Shown: positions 11,778 to 22,453 of the stretch, piece after piece | Position numbering within the stretch: position 1 is the stretch's first letter | Layout: every line of letters starts with the position of its first letter | Source: Ascoidea asiatica | Taxonomy: Eukaryota; Ascomycota; Saccharomycetes; Ascoideales; Ascoideaceae | Direction: 5' to 3' | NCBI GenBank assembly: GCA_001600695.1 | Contig: BCKQ01000003.1 | Coordinates: forward strand, 682,001-746,000 | DNA: 64,000 nucleotides | Program-made: the position numbers and the translations under genes | The notes under the pieces: model-generated | Seen by the model: only the letters and a program-made list of their open reading frames with translations | Told to the model about the DNA's origin: nothing | The model's database searches: none

Positions 11778-14225
11778 ATAAATAATACATAAGTTCTTCA
11801 ATAGAATAAAAAAATAATATATATAATATAAATTTAGTTAATGATCAATAATTAATTGTAATTATTCGATTTATTCAGGACATCTTTGAAAAAAGGATTA
11901 AAAGGAATTATTTAAATATATTCTGATGATTAAAATCATGGGGTAAATTAAAGATAATTCAATTACGGATATTCGGAGAAACTATTTAATGGAATTAAGG
12001 AGAATTAATTCAAGATAAAAGGATTAAATGGATTGAACGGAAAAATTATTTTCTTATAATAACTTATATTAAATTAAATTAGATAATCAGGTCATGTATT
12101 TTAAAATAAAATTGTACTTTAGTTTGTAAAATACTTTTTTTATTCAAATCAAAAAATGGGGTTAAGGATTATTACAATTTTTGATTGGTTATTCTAGAAA
12201 GATTGAGAGAATATGGAAAAATAAAGTTCAAACCAAATCTTGAAATATTTATCCGTCCGGAAAAACCACAAAAAGCTTAGTTTCAATTCAGTAGTGAAAA
12301 AAGTGAAATGATTTTTTCCGGTAATTGAATTGATCCGAAAGTTTAATAATGAAATTAATCCGCCCATTTTGAATTTAATATTCTTTAAAAGAATAAAAAA
12401 GGAATTAGAAAAGTATGATAATGAGAACTAAAACTGAAAATCATTTGCATGGAATTGAATTATTATAACATTATGATGATATTATGATGATATTTCAATA
12501 GAAATTTAGTTATTAAGTTTACTCTTTGTTTTTTATTTTAAACTCAAGTGAATTGAATATGGATATGAACATGAATATGAATAGCTATTTATCATCGACA
12601 GGTTAATGTAATGTACGAATAAGAAAATAAAGTAAATTTATAAATGACTTTTTTTGATAAAGGAGAAGTAAATTAAAGAGAATATCAATATTACTGTAGT
12701 GTAGTTCAATAAAATTATGGGGTCGTTAACTTGATTGTAAAAAGTAATTGACCCAATAAATGGGAAAACAGGAATTGATACTTTTAAAAAAAAATTACTC
12801 AACTACAAAAGTCAATCGCAATAATTTAAGTGGTTTAAGTGGCTTAACCAGTCTAATTTAATTGAGATTGTGACAGCTGGCCAATAATCTATCTAAAGTT
12901 ATATTTCTTAGCTCAATAATAATAATTTTTCAGATCCAAAACGTGGAGAATTTACTTTTTTTTATTATTTCAAGATTGAATAAGCACACAAAGCAGCTTA
13001 TTCTTACCAGACTCTTTGATTTTCTTTCTGTTGCTTCTTATACTTCTGCTGCTTCTTCTTCTTCTTCTGCTTCTGCTGCTCTTGTTGCTGTTCTTTGAAT
13101 CTTTCCTCTTTGTGACTCACTCGCCACATCCCACATTCATTCCACATTCAAATAATGCTTCACATTGCACTGCCACATATGCACGGCTGCTGCTTCCGTC
13201 AAGTGCTGTTCTTTTCCGTGGCCGTGGATTTCCCCCAAAATCCCCAAACCTCTCCACAAAGTACTACAAAATCTCACAAACCTCCAGAAATTCCCCACGG
13301 AACCTCTGCGGATTCTCGGCCGACAACTCCTCCGGCTGCAGTATCACACGTCTTAAAACCTCCACAAACGCCAGTTTTTTCTCGTGGGGAGCTGGCAGCG
13401 CAGAGCTGAAAATGCCGAGATTTTTGTCATTTTGTCATTTTGTAAATTTGGTTTTTTGATAATTTTCTCATTTGCAACAACGAAACAACAAAACAACAAA
13501 TGATAACTCCAGCTGGCTTTGATTTGAATAAATAAAATGAGTAAAAGAAATATAATCAATAAATTATTTTAATTCACTTCTATCAGAGTGACGCTTGATA
13601 AACAACCATTGAAATTTAATTTGAAATTGAAAAAAAAAGTAAAAAAGAAACTGAAATTGAAATATTTTTGAAAAATTTCCCATTTTCCATATTAATTTAT
13701 TTCCCAAAATCCCAAACATATTCAAATATTCAAATAATTTTATTCCCTTTCACTTCTTTTGATTCTTTTATGTTTTATTCAAAAAAAAAGAATAAAGAAA
13801 GATTAATTTGAAACTTATTTTCAAAAAGAAATACTAACATAGTTATTAATTATTCATTATTCATTATTCATTCATTGGAATTTTAATTTAAATTTTAACG
13901 TTAATTTTTTAAATTTAAATTATTTTACTCTTAAAATCTTAACTTTACTTAATAATATTTTTAAAGAATATTATAATTTATCATATATCATAAAATATCA
14001 TTAAATATCATAATATAATATAATATTTATTATAATTTATATAAAAAGATTTTAAATTGTCTTATTATCACTCTTTACATAAAATATAATATTATTCTTT
14101 ACATCTCAATCAAATTATTTATATCTCATAATATCTCATATTATCTCATTCAAACTTATATATTACAATAATAAGTTAATCAAACAAACAAACTATCAAT
14201 CAATAATCAATTAATCAATATTAAA
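11778..14225. promoter_or_regulatory. Long intergenic region upstream of the hexokinase gene
   Basis: About 2.4 kb between tandem genes, holding the RTG2 3' flank and a large hexokinase promoter. Four CGGANNA motifs sit between 11974 and 12320 (listed separately). A (CTT/CTG)-rich pyrimidine run at about 13035-13090 precedes a GC-richer island at about 13100-13420 with CCCC runs and a Gcn4-type TGACTCA at 13113-13119. From 13700 to 14225 the DNA is extremely AT-rich. The Leu-rich ORF starting at 13016 is a translation of the pyrimidine run and is not a gene. Confidence 0.5.
11974..12320. promoter_or_regulatory. Cluster of Rgt1-like CGGANNA motifs
   Basis: CGGAGAA at 11974-11980, CGGAAAA at 12038-12044 and 12258-12264, and its reverse complement TTTTCCG at 12314-12320. 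Rgt1 of S. cerevisiae binds CGGANNA clusters in hexose-transporter and HXK2 promoters and represses them when glucose is low. The next gene downstream is a hexokinase, which fits, but the cluster lies 1.9-2.3 kb from the start and the motif is short, so function is an inference. Confidence 0.3.
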
Positions 14226-15686
14226 ATGGTAGGATTAGGCCCAAAAAAACCTCAACCAAGAAAAGGTCTGAGTGATGAAATTCCAAAAGATTTAGAAAAT
14301 CAATTAATTCATTTTGAAAAATTATTTAATGTATCTCCATCAACTTTAAAAAAAATTACAAATCATTTTGTTAATGAATTAACAAAAGGTCTTTCAGTTA
14401 AAGGTGGTAATATTCCAATGAATCCAGGTTGGGTACTTGGTTATCCAACTGGTAAAGAATCTGGTAAATATCTTGCAATTGATTTAGGTGGTACTAATTT
14501 AAGAGTTGTTTTAATTACTTTAGATGGTAAAAGAAATTTCTCAACTTTACAATCAAAATATCCCTTACCAGATAATATTAGAACTTCAAAAGCTGAAGAT
14601 TTATGGGATTTTGTTTCAATTTCAATTGATCAATTTTTAAAAACAAATAAAATTATAAGTAAAGATCCAATTCCTTTAGGTTTTACATTTTCTTATCCTT
14701 GTACTCAAAATGCAATTAATATTGGTATTTTACAAAGATGGACAAAAGGTTATGATATTGAAAATGTTGAAGGTCATGATGTTGTACCAATGTTACAAAA
14801 TTCTTTTAAAAAATTAAATTTACCTGTTGATGTTGTTGCTTTAATTAATGATACAACTGGTACTTTAGTTGCTTCTCATTATACTGATCCATTAAATGAA
14901 ATGGGTCTTATTTTTGGTACTGGTTGTAATGGTGCTTATTATGAATTAATTAAAAATATACCAAAATTATTAACTAAAAATTTACCAAAAGATATTGATC
15001 CAGTAACTCCAATGGCAATAAATTGTGAATATGGTGCTTTTGATAATGAACATTTAGTTTTACCAAGAAATAAATATGATTTTATAATTGATAATGAATC
15101 TCCAAGACCTGGTCAACAATCTTTTGAAAAAATGATTTCCGGTTATTATTTAGGTGAAGTTTTAAGATTAATTTTAGTTAATTTATTTGAAGAAAATTTA
15201 ATTTTTAAAAATCAATCAATTGAAAAATTAAAAATTCCATATATTTTAGATGCTTCATTCTTAGCACAAATTGAAGAAGATCCATTTGAAAATTTAGAAA
15301 ATACAAAAGAATTAATATTAAAAGAATTAAATATTGTTTCAATTGTTGATGAAAGAAAATTAATTAGGAAATTAGCTGAATTAATTGCAACTAGAGCTTC
15401 AAGATTATCTGTTTGTGGTTTAGCTGCTCTTTATAAAAAAAGAAATTTCGATAAAACTCCAGAAAGAAAAGTTCATGCTGCTGCTGATGGTTCTGTTTTC
15501 AATAAATATCCTGGTTTTCAACCTCGTGCTGCAAAAGCTTTAGCTGATATTTTCGATTGGACTATGGCTCCTGAAGATCATCCATTGAAATTAGTTCCTG
15601 CCGAAGATGGTTCTGGTGTTGGTGCTGCTGTTATTGCTGCTTTAACTGAAAATCGTCTTAAAGCTGGTTTATCTGTTGGTTTATAA
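14226..15686 (+). CDS. HXK2: Hexokinase (Hxk2 type)
   Basis: Phosphorylates glucose, fructose and mannose with ATP at the start of glycolysis; in S. cerevisiae Hxk2 also takes part in Mig1 glucose repression. The 486-aa product has the usual length. It shows the phosphate-1 motif AIDLGGTNLRVV (84-95), the sugar-binding segment LGFTFSYP (151-158), RWTKGYDI, and LINDTTG with catalytic Asp209 (Asp211 in S. cerevisiae). It also has FGTGCNGAYY, NCEYGAFDNEH, SPRPGQQSFEKM, and the adenosine motif AADGSVF. The N-terminus GLGPKKPQPRKG is Hxk2-like. Codon 15 (14268-14270) is CTG at the position of Hxk2 Ser15 in RKGS; it is the only CTG codon I found in the gene, so this residue depends on how the organism reads CUG. 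Near the C-terminus VPAEDGSGVGAAVIAAL is conserved. Confidence 0.95.
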   Translation: MVGLGPKKPQPRKGLSDEIPKDLENQLIHFEKLFNVSPSTLKKITNHFVNELTKGLSVKGGNIPMNPGWVLGYPTGKESGKYLAIDLGGTNLRVVLITLDGKRNFSTLQSKYPLPDNIRTSKAEDLWDFVSISIDQFLKTNKIISKDPIPLGFTFSYPCTQNAINIGILQRWTKGYDIENVEGHDVVPMLQNSFKKLNLPVDVVALINDTTGTLVASHYTDPLNEMGLIFGTGCNGAYYELIKNIPKLLTKNLPKDIDPVTPMAINCEYGAFDNEHLVLPRNKYDFIIDNESPRPGQQSFEKMISGYYLGEVLRLILVNLFEENLIFKNQSIEKLKIPYILDASFLAQIEEDPFENLENTKELILKELNIVSIVDERKLIRKLAELIATRASRLSVCGLAALYKKRNFDKTPERKVHAAADGSVFNKYPGFQPRAAKALADIFDWTMAPEDHPLKLVPAEDGSGVGAAVIAALTENRLKAGLSVGL

Positions 15687-16188
15687 TTAAATTAATTAAA
15701 ATCAAATATATATAGTATATAAAGTTTTTATATGCTTGTTCATTTTTTATGATTATTTTTATAATTATTTCCTGATTTCAGGGTATTTTTTCAAAAGATT
15801 TTTTTTTTAATTTACTAAATTTTAACTACATGTGATCTTTTCTTTATCTTTTATAGTTCTTCTTTCTTTTATCTCTTTTCTCTTATATTTTTTCAATTTT
15901 TCTTTTTCTTTTCTTATTTAATGATACATCCTATAGAATTCATTTTAAAATTAAGCTTTTATTTGTTTTTATATGTAATCATAAAATTTTGAAGTAATCA
16001 CAATAATATTATCATACTAATAATAAATTCTTTACTTTTTTTTGTAAATAATTCAAATTTTAGGTTTATCTCAAGAAAAATTATGATTGGGTGAAAAAAG
16101 ATCAAAAAAAAAGGGAAACGAAAATTTATTATAAATACATAATAATTAATGATATTTCGAGATTTGAAATATAAATAAAACGAATGAC
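15687..16188. other. Convergent intergenic region hexokinase / NUG1
   Basis: This is the shared 3' flank of two convergent genes. It is T-rich then A-rich DNA, with candidate polyadenylation efficiency elements such as TATATA near 15707-15716. No gene or RNA was recognised. Confidence 0.5.
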
Positions 16189-17898
16189 TTAACTTATTAC
16201 TATATCATCATCAACATCATTTGTACTTTTGAATAATGCATCCAAATCAAATTCTTTACTCCATTCATTAACAATTGTAACTTGATTTATTTTTGCAGAT
16301 TCTCTTTTAAATTCACTTTCAACAATTTCATTTGTTTTATTTTTTGGAGGATTTGTCCAACATATAATTTTACCATCTTTCCAATCATTTAATATACTTA
16401 TTGCAGAACTATCAAGATTTGGTACACCACCTTTACCTAATCTACCTCTTTTTCTTGCAGTATGAATTAAAATTTGTTTAAGATATTCATCTAAATTAGA
16501 TCTTGGTATTGAAGGTAATTCATAATATTTTTCAAAATTTTTAATAAATTCTTCATAATCTTTTTCTTCACTTAATTTTATTATTCTTTTAAGTAATAGT
16601 TTAACGGATTCAACTGGAAAATTAATATATTTATTTGGTAAAGCATTTAATAAAGTTAATTTTGCTTCTGAATCAATTTTATTTTTCTTTATAGACTTAT
16701 TACTTTTACCTTTAATTGAACTATTTGGAAAAATAATACCAGGAGAATCAAGAATTTTTAGTTTATTATCAACTTTAATTTCACGTAATGAAGTTGTTAC
16801 ACCAGCTTGATTACCAACAGGACAAGCTTTTGAAGAACCTCCTCTTCTTGAAATTAAAGAATTTATTATTGATGATTTTCCAACATTTGGATAACCTATA
16901 ACCCCAACAACAATTGATCTTTTTAAATTACTTTTATTTGCAAAAGTTTTAAGACATTGTAAAAGATTTTTAGATGTAACAGATTGTGATAATTTTCTAT
17001 TGAAACTTAAATTTACAGTTGCTCTTGACATTGAATTACCAGATGCTGCTTTTAATGGAATTGTTGGAAATTGAGTTTTGAAGAATGATAACCAAGATTC
17101 AAGAACTTTATCAGGTATCAAATCAATTTTATTTAAAATAAATATCAATCTTTTAGTTGGAGAAGCTAAAACAGCTTCTTCAACTTTTTTGGATCTTGTA
17201 GTTTCTGGATCTCTAGCATCAAGAACATATAATATAACATCAGATGCTTCTACAACTGCTTTAAATATTTTATCATAAGCTTTTCTTGATCTTTCAAGTT
17301 CCATCGCATTTGAGTCAGGTTCTGTATCATCATCAGAAAATTCAATTTCATGATCAACTATCTCTAAATCTTCATCAATTTTCTCATTTTCATCATCATC
17401 ATCTTCTTCTCCTTCAAATTCTTTTGCAGCAGCTTGAGCAGAGGCTAATAAAGCAGCTAATGGATTTCCACCTTCTTCATTTTCATCATCCATTTCATCA
17501 TCTTCTTCAGCAATTCCATTACTATTTTCTTCTTTTTTTAATTTTCTGGCTGCCAATCTCTCTTGTTTTCGGTGTTCTTTTATTTGTTCATCTTCTAATC
17601 TTTTTGCTTCGATTTGTTCTAAAATTTTTTCTTTATATGGAAAACTAGATGGAATTCCGGGATCTTTTTTAGCAGATCTCCAAGTTACATCTTTTTTAGC
17701 AGCTTTTTTATTCTTTCTACCTTGTGCAGCTGCTTTCTTTTTAATTCCTTCTCTCATACGAGTTGAAGTTCTTTTACTTGTTGGTTCTAAAGAAGAAAAG
17801 GAAAAAAAAACACAATATTAGTAAATGGATTCTTTATGGATGTTCATTTATAATAAAAACAACAAACAATATAATCAATACATACTTCTCACTCTCAT
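16189..17898 (-). CDS. NUG1: Nucleolar/nuclear GTPase Nug1, 60S subunit assembly (spliced)
   Basis: A circularly permuted GTPase that acts on pre-60S particles in the nucleus. Exon 1 is only 13 nt (17898-17886, ATG AGA GTG AGA A). The intron is 17885-17787 and exon 2 is 17786-16189. Splicing gives 536 aa beginning MRVRKPTSKRTSTRMREG, which parallels S. cerevisiae Nug1 (MRVRK..., RRTSTKLKEG); without the exon the start would be an internal Met. The basic N-terminal domain includes DVTWRS, KKDPGIPSSFPYKEKILE. Acidic stretches precede the permuted G motifs: NKIDLIP (G4) comes before GYPNVGKSSIIN (G1) and DSPGI (G3). The C-terminal RRGGVPN-type region (GRLGKGGVPNLDSSA) is present. It diverges from YND1. 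Confidence 0.95.
17787..17885 (-). other. NUG1 intron (99 nt)
   Basis: Donor GTATGT at 17885-17880, branch site TACTAAT at 17823-17817, acceptor TTTAG ending at 17787. Phase 1 splicing turns A|AA into Lys5 and keeps the frame. The 13-nt first exon is unusually small. Confidence 0.92.
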
Positions 17899-18434
17899 CC
17901 TTAATATTTTACTGAAAACTATAGGTATATAACTTCAAATACTGTATTGAAATTATAGATATTTAGCAAAATAAATAGCAAAACTTGGAAATATTTATTT
18001 TTCCTGTGAAATATTTACCTTTAAATTTTTTTTTAGAAAAAAAATATTTATAGTGGCGCGGTATCCAAATGAAGATAGTGGCTAGTTATGTGGATAGTTA
18101 TATTTAGAGCCCTTTAATGAGGGCTTTTATCTTTTGCTTCTTCTTCAGCTGTTAACAATGAGGCTGATCAAGAAGCGAGCCGAACTCGAGTAAATCCAGA
18201 AATCCAGTTTATTTAATATGGTGTCAAGAACTGAGCTTCTGTCTGGAGTTAAATCAGGAACTGATTTGAAATTGGAATTGAAATTGGAAATAGAAGTAAA
18301 AGAGATTGATTTGATTTGTGATAATGAATTCAATGGAATCCCAAGTAATTCGATAAGAAGAAGGTAAAAAGGCTCAAAGAAACGAGAGATTTAGATTCAG
18401 TATTTCGTTGGTGAAGATAAAGAAGACATAAATA
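17899..18434. promoter_or_regulatory. Divergent promoter NUG1 / YND1
   Basis: A 536-bp spacer. TTAGAGCCCT occurs at 18104-18113 and is followed by AGGGCT within 15 bp, giving the imperfect inverted pair AGCCCT...AGGGCT. GGCGCGG lies near 18055. The segment at 18145-18333 is open on the minus strand but does not resemble a protein. Confidence 0.5.
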
Positions 18435-20867
18435 ATGCCAGATCATGAGAAATATGGTATAGTTATTGATTCAGGTTCTTCTGGATCAAGATTACAAATT
18501 TATAAATGGGAAGATTCTTCATATATTCAATCAAATTCAAATTATGATGATATTTGGAATTCAGTTCCAAAAATTATTCAAGAAAAAAATTGGTCAAAGA
18601 AAACTTCACCAGGAATTTCAAGTTATGAACAAAAATATAAAAAAATTTGGTCAAAACATCTTAAACCATTAATTGAATTTGCAGAAGATAAAATACCGAA
18701 AGATAAAATTTCTGAAACTCCAATTTTTTTACAAGCAACAGCAGGAATGAGATTATTGCCTGAAAAATCTCAAAAGAAAATATTAAATCAAATTTGTTAT
18801 GATTTAAAAAATCATAGTAAATTTCTTATAAATAATTGCCAAGAACAAATTCAAATTATTGATGGAGAACAAGAAGGTATATTTGGTTGGTTAGCATTAA
18901 ATTATTTAACAGGAAATTTTGATAATTATGATCCAAGTTCTGAAACTCATTCATCTTTTGGATTTATGGATATGGGAGGAGCTTCAACACAAATTGCTTT
19001 TGTACCTTCAAATAAAACTGATTTAATAAGACATAAAGATGATTTATCATCAATATATTTAAGAACTATTAATGGTAATATACAAGAATGGAATATATTT
19101 GTGACAACATGGTTAGGATTTGGAGCAAATCAAGCAAGAAAAAGATATTTAAATCAACTTATTTCTTTACAATTATCAATTAATTTTGATAAAGATAATG
19201 AAAATTTGAAATTCATCAATGATCCCTGTCTGCAAAAAGGTGTTGAATATGATTTTTATTCAAAAATTGATAATAAAAATCATAAAATCAAAGGTATTGG
19301 AGATTATGAAATGTGTTTAAAGACTCAATATCCACTTTTATTAAAAAATTTATCATGTAAAGATCAACCATGTTTATTTAGTGGAATTCATGTGCCAAAT
19401 ATAGATTTTGAAAATGATAAATTTGTTGGAATTTCTGAATATTGGTATACACCAAATGATATTTATAAATTAGGTGGAGAATATAATTTTATAACATTTA
19501 ATGAAAATGTTAAAAAATTTTGTGAAATTGATTGGACAATTGCTTTAAAAAATAATAAAGATGGTTTATATAATAATATACCAGAAGATTATTTAAGAGA
19601 TTCATGTTTTAAAGGTAGTTGGTTAATTAATATTTTACATGAAGGTTTTCAATTACCAAGAATTGGAATTGATATAGAAACTTCAAAAGATTTAGAGAAT
19701 AAAGATATTTTAAAAGATGTACCTTTTCAAAGTGCAGGTTTAATTGAAGGTTCAGAATTATCTTGGACTTTAGGTAAAATTTTGCTTTATGCTTCAAGTC
19801 AAATTCCAATACCTGAAGGTTCAAAAAATAATATTCAAAAGGTTGGTATTATGCCAAGTGAATTATCAAAAAAAATTAATAATAAAAGTTTTTATTCTGG
19901 TGGTGTTGATTTATCAATAATTACTGGAATTAACGAAGGTAATGTTTTAAGTAATTTCAGTTTCTTAATTTTTTTATTATTAATTTTTTTATTCTTTATT
20001 ACAATTATTAAAAAAAAGGGCTCATTATTAACAAAATTTAGATTAAATTCAAGAACTTTCAATAGTTTAAGTTTTGGATTAGTTTACATTGTTGAAAAAA
20101 TTGAATATTCATTTTCAAAATATTTTAGAAGTCAACATATAGTTTCTGTACATGGTGATATGGAAGAAGGTTTACTTTCAGTTCCTGGACAAATGCAATC
20201 AAATATTAGTAATATGGGAAATTTTTATAACAATAGTGGATTTAATATGAGTTCATCATCATTTTTAAGTACAAATCCAAATAATGAAAATTCTAGACAA
20301 ATTTCTAGACAATCATCATCACTTTCATTTTATGCAACAAATACACATACAAATATAAATACAAATAGAATATCATCAATTAATACAACACATCATTTAA
20401 GTAAAATTGATGATATAAGTATTGATATTAAACCACCAAGTCCAATGTTAGATAAAAGTCAAGTGTCATTTTATACAGGAGTTAATAGATCAGTATCTTC
20501 ATTAGGACTGTATAATTTACCAATAATTGATGGATCAAATGAATATAATGAAGAAAATAAAACTATATTTATACCGAAATTAAGATCAAGAGCAACAATT
20601 GGTGGTAGTAGTAATCTGACAAATATCGCAATTAAGGGAAATGAAAAAAATGAAGATAGTAATTTTAACAGTAATAGTAGTAATATGAATGGTAATGGTA
20701 ATAATAATGGTACAGATAACAATAATGGTGGTAATAATAAAGAGAATAATAAAATTGATGAAATGAATTCTAAGAAGAAATCAACATCTCCACCATTTTT
20801 AGGACCTGGCGGTTTAAGAAGAAATTTTTCAATGGGAGTTCTTGGTGGGAATGGGAAAATGATATAG
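18435..20867 (+). CDS. YND1: Golgi apyrase Ynd1 (nucleoside di/triphosphatase)
   Basis: Hydrolyses nucleoside di- and triphosphates in the Golgi lumen to drive nucleotide-sugar exchange for glycosylation. 810 aa (S. cerevisiae Ynd1 630). All apyrase conserved regions are intact: ACR1 IDSGSSGSRLQIYKW near residue 11, ACR2 LQATAGMRLLP, ACR3 IDGEQEGIFGWLALNYL, ACR4 FMDMGGASTQIAF, and ACR5 near FVGISEYWYT. Strong colinearity continues through TWLGFGANQARKRYL, LGGEYNF and SWTLGKILLYASSQI. One transmembrane helix lies at about 512-530, followed by a long cytosolic tail rich in Ser and Asn that exceeds the S. cerevisiae tail. CTG codons occur at 19230, 20508 and 20616. A second Ynd1-type gene lies 20 kb away. 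Confidence 0.93.
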   Translation: MPDHEKYGIVIDSGSSGSRLQIYKWEDSSYIQSNSNYDDIWNSVPKIIQEKNWSKKTSPGISSYEQKYKKIWSKHLKPLIEFAEDKIPKDKISETPIFLQATAGMRLLPEKSQKKILNQICYDLKNHSKFLINNCQEQIQIIDGEQEGIFGWLALNYLTGNFDNYDPSSETHSSFGFMDMGGASTQIAFVPSNKTDLIRHKDDLSSIYLRTINGNIQEWNIFVTTWLGFGANQARKRYLNQLISLQLSINFDKDNENLKFINDPCLQKGVEYDFYSKIDNKNHKIKGIGDYEMCLKTQYPLLLKNLSCKDQPCLFSGIHVPNIDFENDKFVGISEYWYTPNDIYKLGGEYNFITFNENVKKFCEIDWTIALKNNKDGLYNNIPEDYLRDSCFKGSWLINILHEGFQLPRIGIDIETSKDLENKDILKDVPFQSAGLIEGSELSWTLGKILLYASSQIPIPEGSKNNIQKVGIMPSELSKKINNKSFYSGGVDLSIITGINEGNVLSNFSFLIFLLLIFLFFITIIKKKGSLLTKFRLNSRTFNSLSFGLVYIVEKIEYSFSKYFRSQHIVSVHGDMEEGLLSVPGQMQSNISNMGNFYNNSGFNMSSSSFLSTNPNNENSRQISRQSSSLSFYATNTHTNINTNRISSINTTHHLSKIDDISIDIKPPSPMLDKSQVSFYTGVNRSVSSLGLYNLPIIDGSNEYNEENKTIFIPKLRSRATIGGSSNLTNIAIKGNEKNEDSNFNSNSSNMNGNGNNNGTDNNNGGNNKENNKIDEMNSKKKSTSPPFLGPGGLRRNFSMGVLGGNGKMI

Positions 20868-21229
20868 CATATAATTAAATAGTATTTCAGTTGTCAACTA
20901 CTGATGATCAATCATCATTTCAATGTATATTTCAATAAGCAGTTCAATAGACCTTTTTTTATCAAAGCTTGTTTTTATTGTTTCTTTATTGATTAAATTT
21001 GTTTATTTATTGAAATTATTTGATAGATAAGAATGTCACGTGACCACTATACATTAATTTTAAGCGGCGATAATTGAAAACATCTGTGAATAATGTTGGT
21101 TATTAGAGTATTAAAAGCGTAATAGTGAAATAATATCAGAATAAATATCGATTATTATCAATTGAATAAAATAATACCAATTGATATTGAATAAAGAAAG
21201 AAAAAATAAATTAATAATAAACAATAATA
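20868..21229. promoter_or_regulatory. Intergenic region YND1 / RPN7
   Basis: A 362-bp spacer between tandem genes. A Cbf1-type palindrome TCACGTGA occurs at 21036-21043, followed by AGCGGCGAT near 21063. I saw no proteasome PACE element (GGTGGCAAA). The rest is AT-rich. Confidence 0.5.
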
Positions 21230-22453
21230 ATGTCAGATACAACATTGAATTCAGGGGTTTCAAAGATTCCAGATTTTGATCTTTCTCAAAATGCATTTAT
21301 ATTAAAAGATCCAAGTCTTACATCTCGCCACCCTTCAGCATTAGAATATTTAAAAACAGAAATAAGTAAAGAAAAATTAGCACCATATTATTATTATCTT
21401 TATCATGATTATTTTCAAAAAAATGATAATATATTAAAATGGGATGAAGATTTATATAAAGAATTGAAATCATCAAATGATAAAGAAATTTCAAAAATTG
21501 AAAATGAAATTAAAGAAGCAGAAAATGATGATGAAGGAGAATTAGAAATTGTTAAATGTTATACAAAATTAGGTGAATATTATGCAAAAATTGGAGATAA
21601 AGAAAAAAGTATTAATACATTACGTAAAGCATTTAAATTAACACCATCAACAGGATCAAAAATTGATATATTATTAACAATTTCAAGAATTGGATTTTTT
21701 TTTAATGATTTAAAATTTATTGAAAAATTATTAGATGAAACAAATTCATTAATTGATAAAGGTGGAGATTGGGAACGTCGTAATCGTTATAAAACTTATA
21801 AAGGTATATTTTTAATGTCAATTAGAAATTTTAAAGATGCAGCACCATTATTAATTGATTCTTTAACAACTTTTACATCAACAGAAATTTCAACATATGA
21901 TCAAATTGCACAATTTGCAGCAATTTGTGGAGTTGCATGTTTACCTAGAATTGATTTAAAAATTAAAGTTATTGATTCATCAGAAATTTTATCATTAAAA
22001 TCAACATCATTAAATTTATTACCAATTATAAATTTAACAAATTGTCTTTATAATTGTGAATATTCAAATTTTTTCAAATATTTAAAAGAAGTTGAAGAAG
22101 AAATTTTAATTCCATGTAAATATTTAAAAAGACATTCATCATATTATTTAAGAATTTTAAGAATTAGAGCTTATTCACAATTATTAGAAAGTTATAAATC
22201 TTTATCATTAAAATCAATGTCAGAACAATTTGGAGTTTCTATTGAATTTTTAGATAATGATTTATGTAAATTTATTCCAAATAATAAAATAAATTGTGTT
22301 ATTGATAGAGTTAATGGAATTGTTGAAACTAATAGACCTGATAATAAAAATGCTCAATATCAACTTTTAATTAAACAAGGTGATGCATTATTAACAAAAT
22401 TACAAAAATATGGTGCTGCTGTAAGATTAAGTGGTACAGATAGAGTATCTTAA
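21230..22453 (+). CDS. RPN7: 26S proteasome regulatory subunit Rpn7
   Basis: A non-ATPase subunit of the 19S lid, in the cytosol and nucleus. 407 aa, near the family norm (about 390-430). The N-terminus has the Rpn7 pattern KIPDFDLSQNAFIL then HPSALEYLKTEI. A helical TPR-like solenoid follows, with CYTKLGEYYAKIGDKEKSI, SRIGFFFNDLKFIEKLL and RRNRYKTYKGIFLMSIRNFK. The C-terminal PCI domain (about 210-370) includes YDQIAQFAAICGVACLPR and LKSMSEQFGVSIEFLDNDL, and the tail includes DRVNGIVETNRPDNKNAQYQ. It is a single exon preceded by a CACGTG-containing promoter. Confidence 0.95.
   Translation: MSDTTLNSGVSKIPDFDLSQNAFILKDPSLTSRHPSALEYLKTEISKEKLAPYYYYLYHDYFQKNDNILKWDEDLYKELKSSNDKEISKIENEIKEAENDDEGELEIVKCYTKLGEYYAKIGDKEKSINTLRKAFKLTPSTGSKIDILLTISRIGFFFNDLKFIEKLLDETNSLIDKGGDWERRNRYKTYKGIFLMSIRNFKDAAPLLIDSLTTFTSTEISTYDQIAQFAAICGVACLPRIDLKIKVIDSSEILSLKSTSLNLLPIINLTNCLYNCEYSNFFKYLKEVEEEILIPCKYLKRHSSYYLRILRIRAYSQLLESYKSLSLKSMSEQFGVSIEFLDNDLCKFIPNNKINCVIDRVNGIVETNRPDNKNAQYQLLIKQGDALLTKLQKYGAAVRLSGTDRVS

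Noticed and set aside
13016-13459. 147-codon ORF starting with a poly-Leu run
   Set aside because: It is the translation of a CTT/CTG pyrimidine tract followed by a GC-richer promoter island; three overlapping frames are open there and none resembles a protein.
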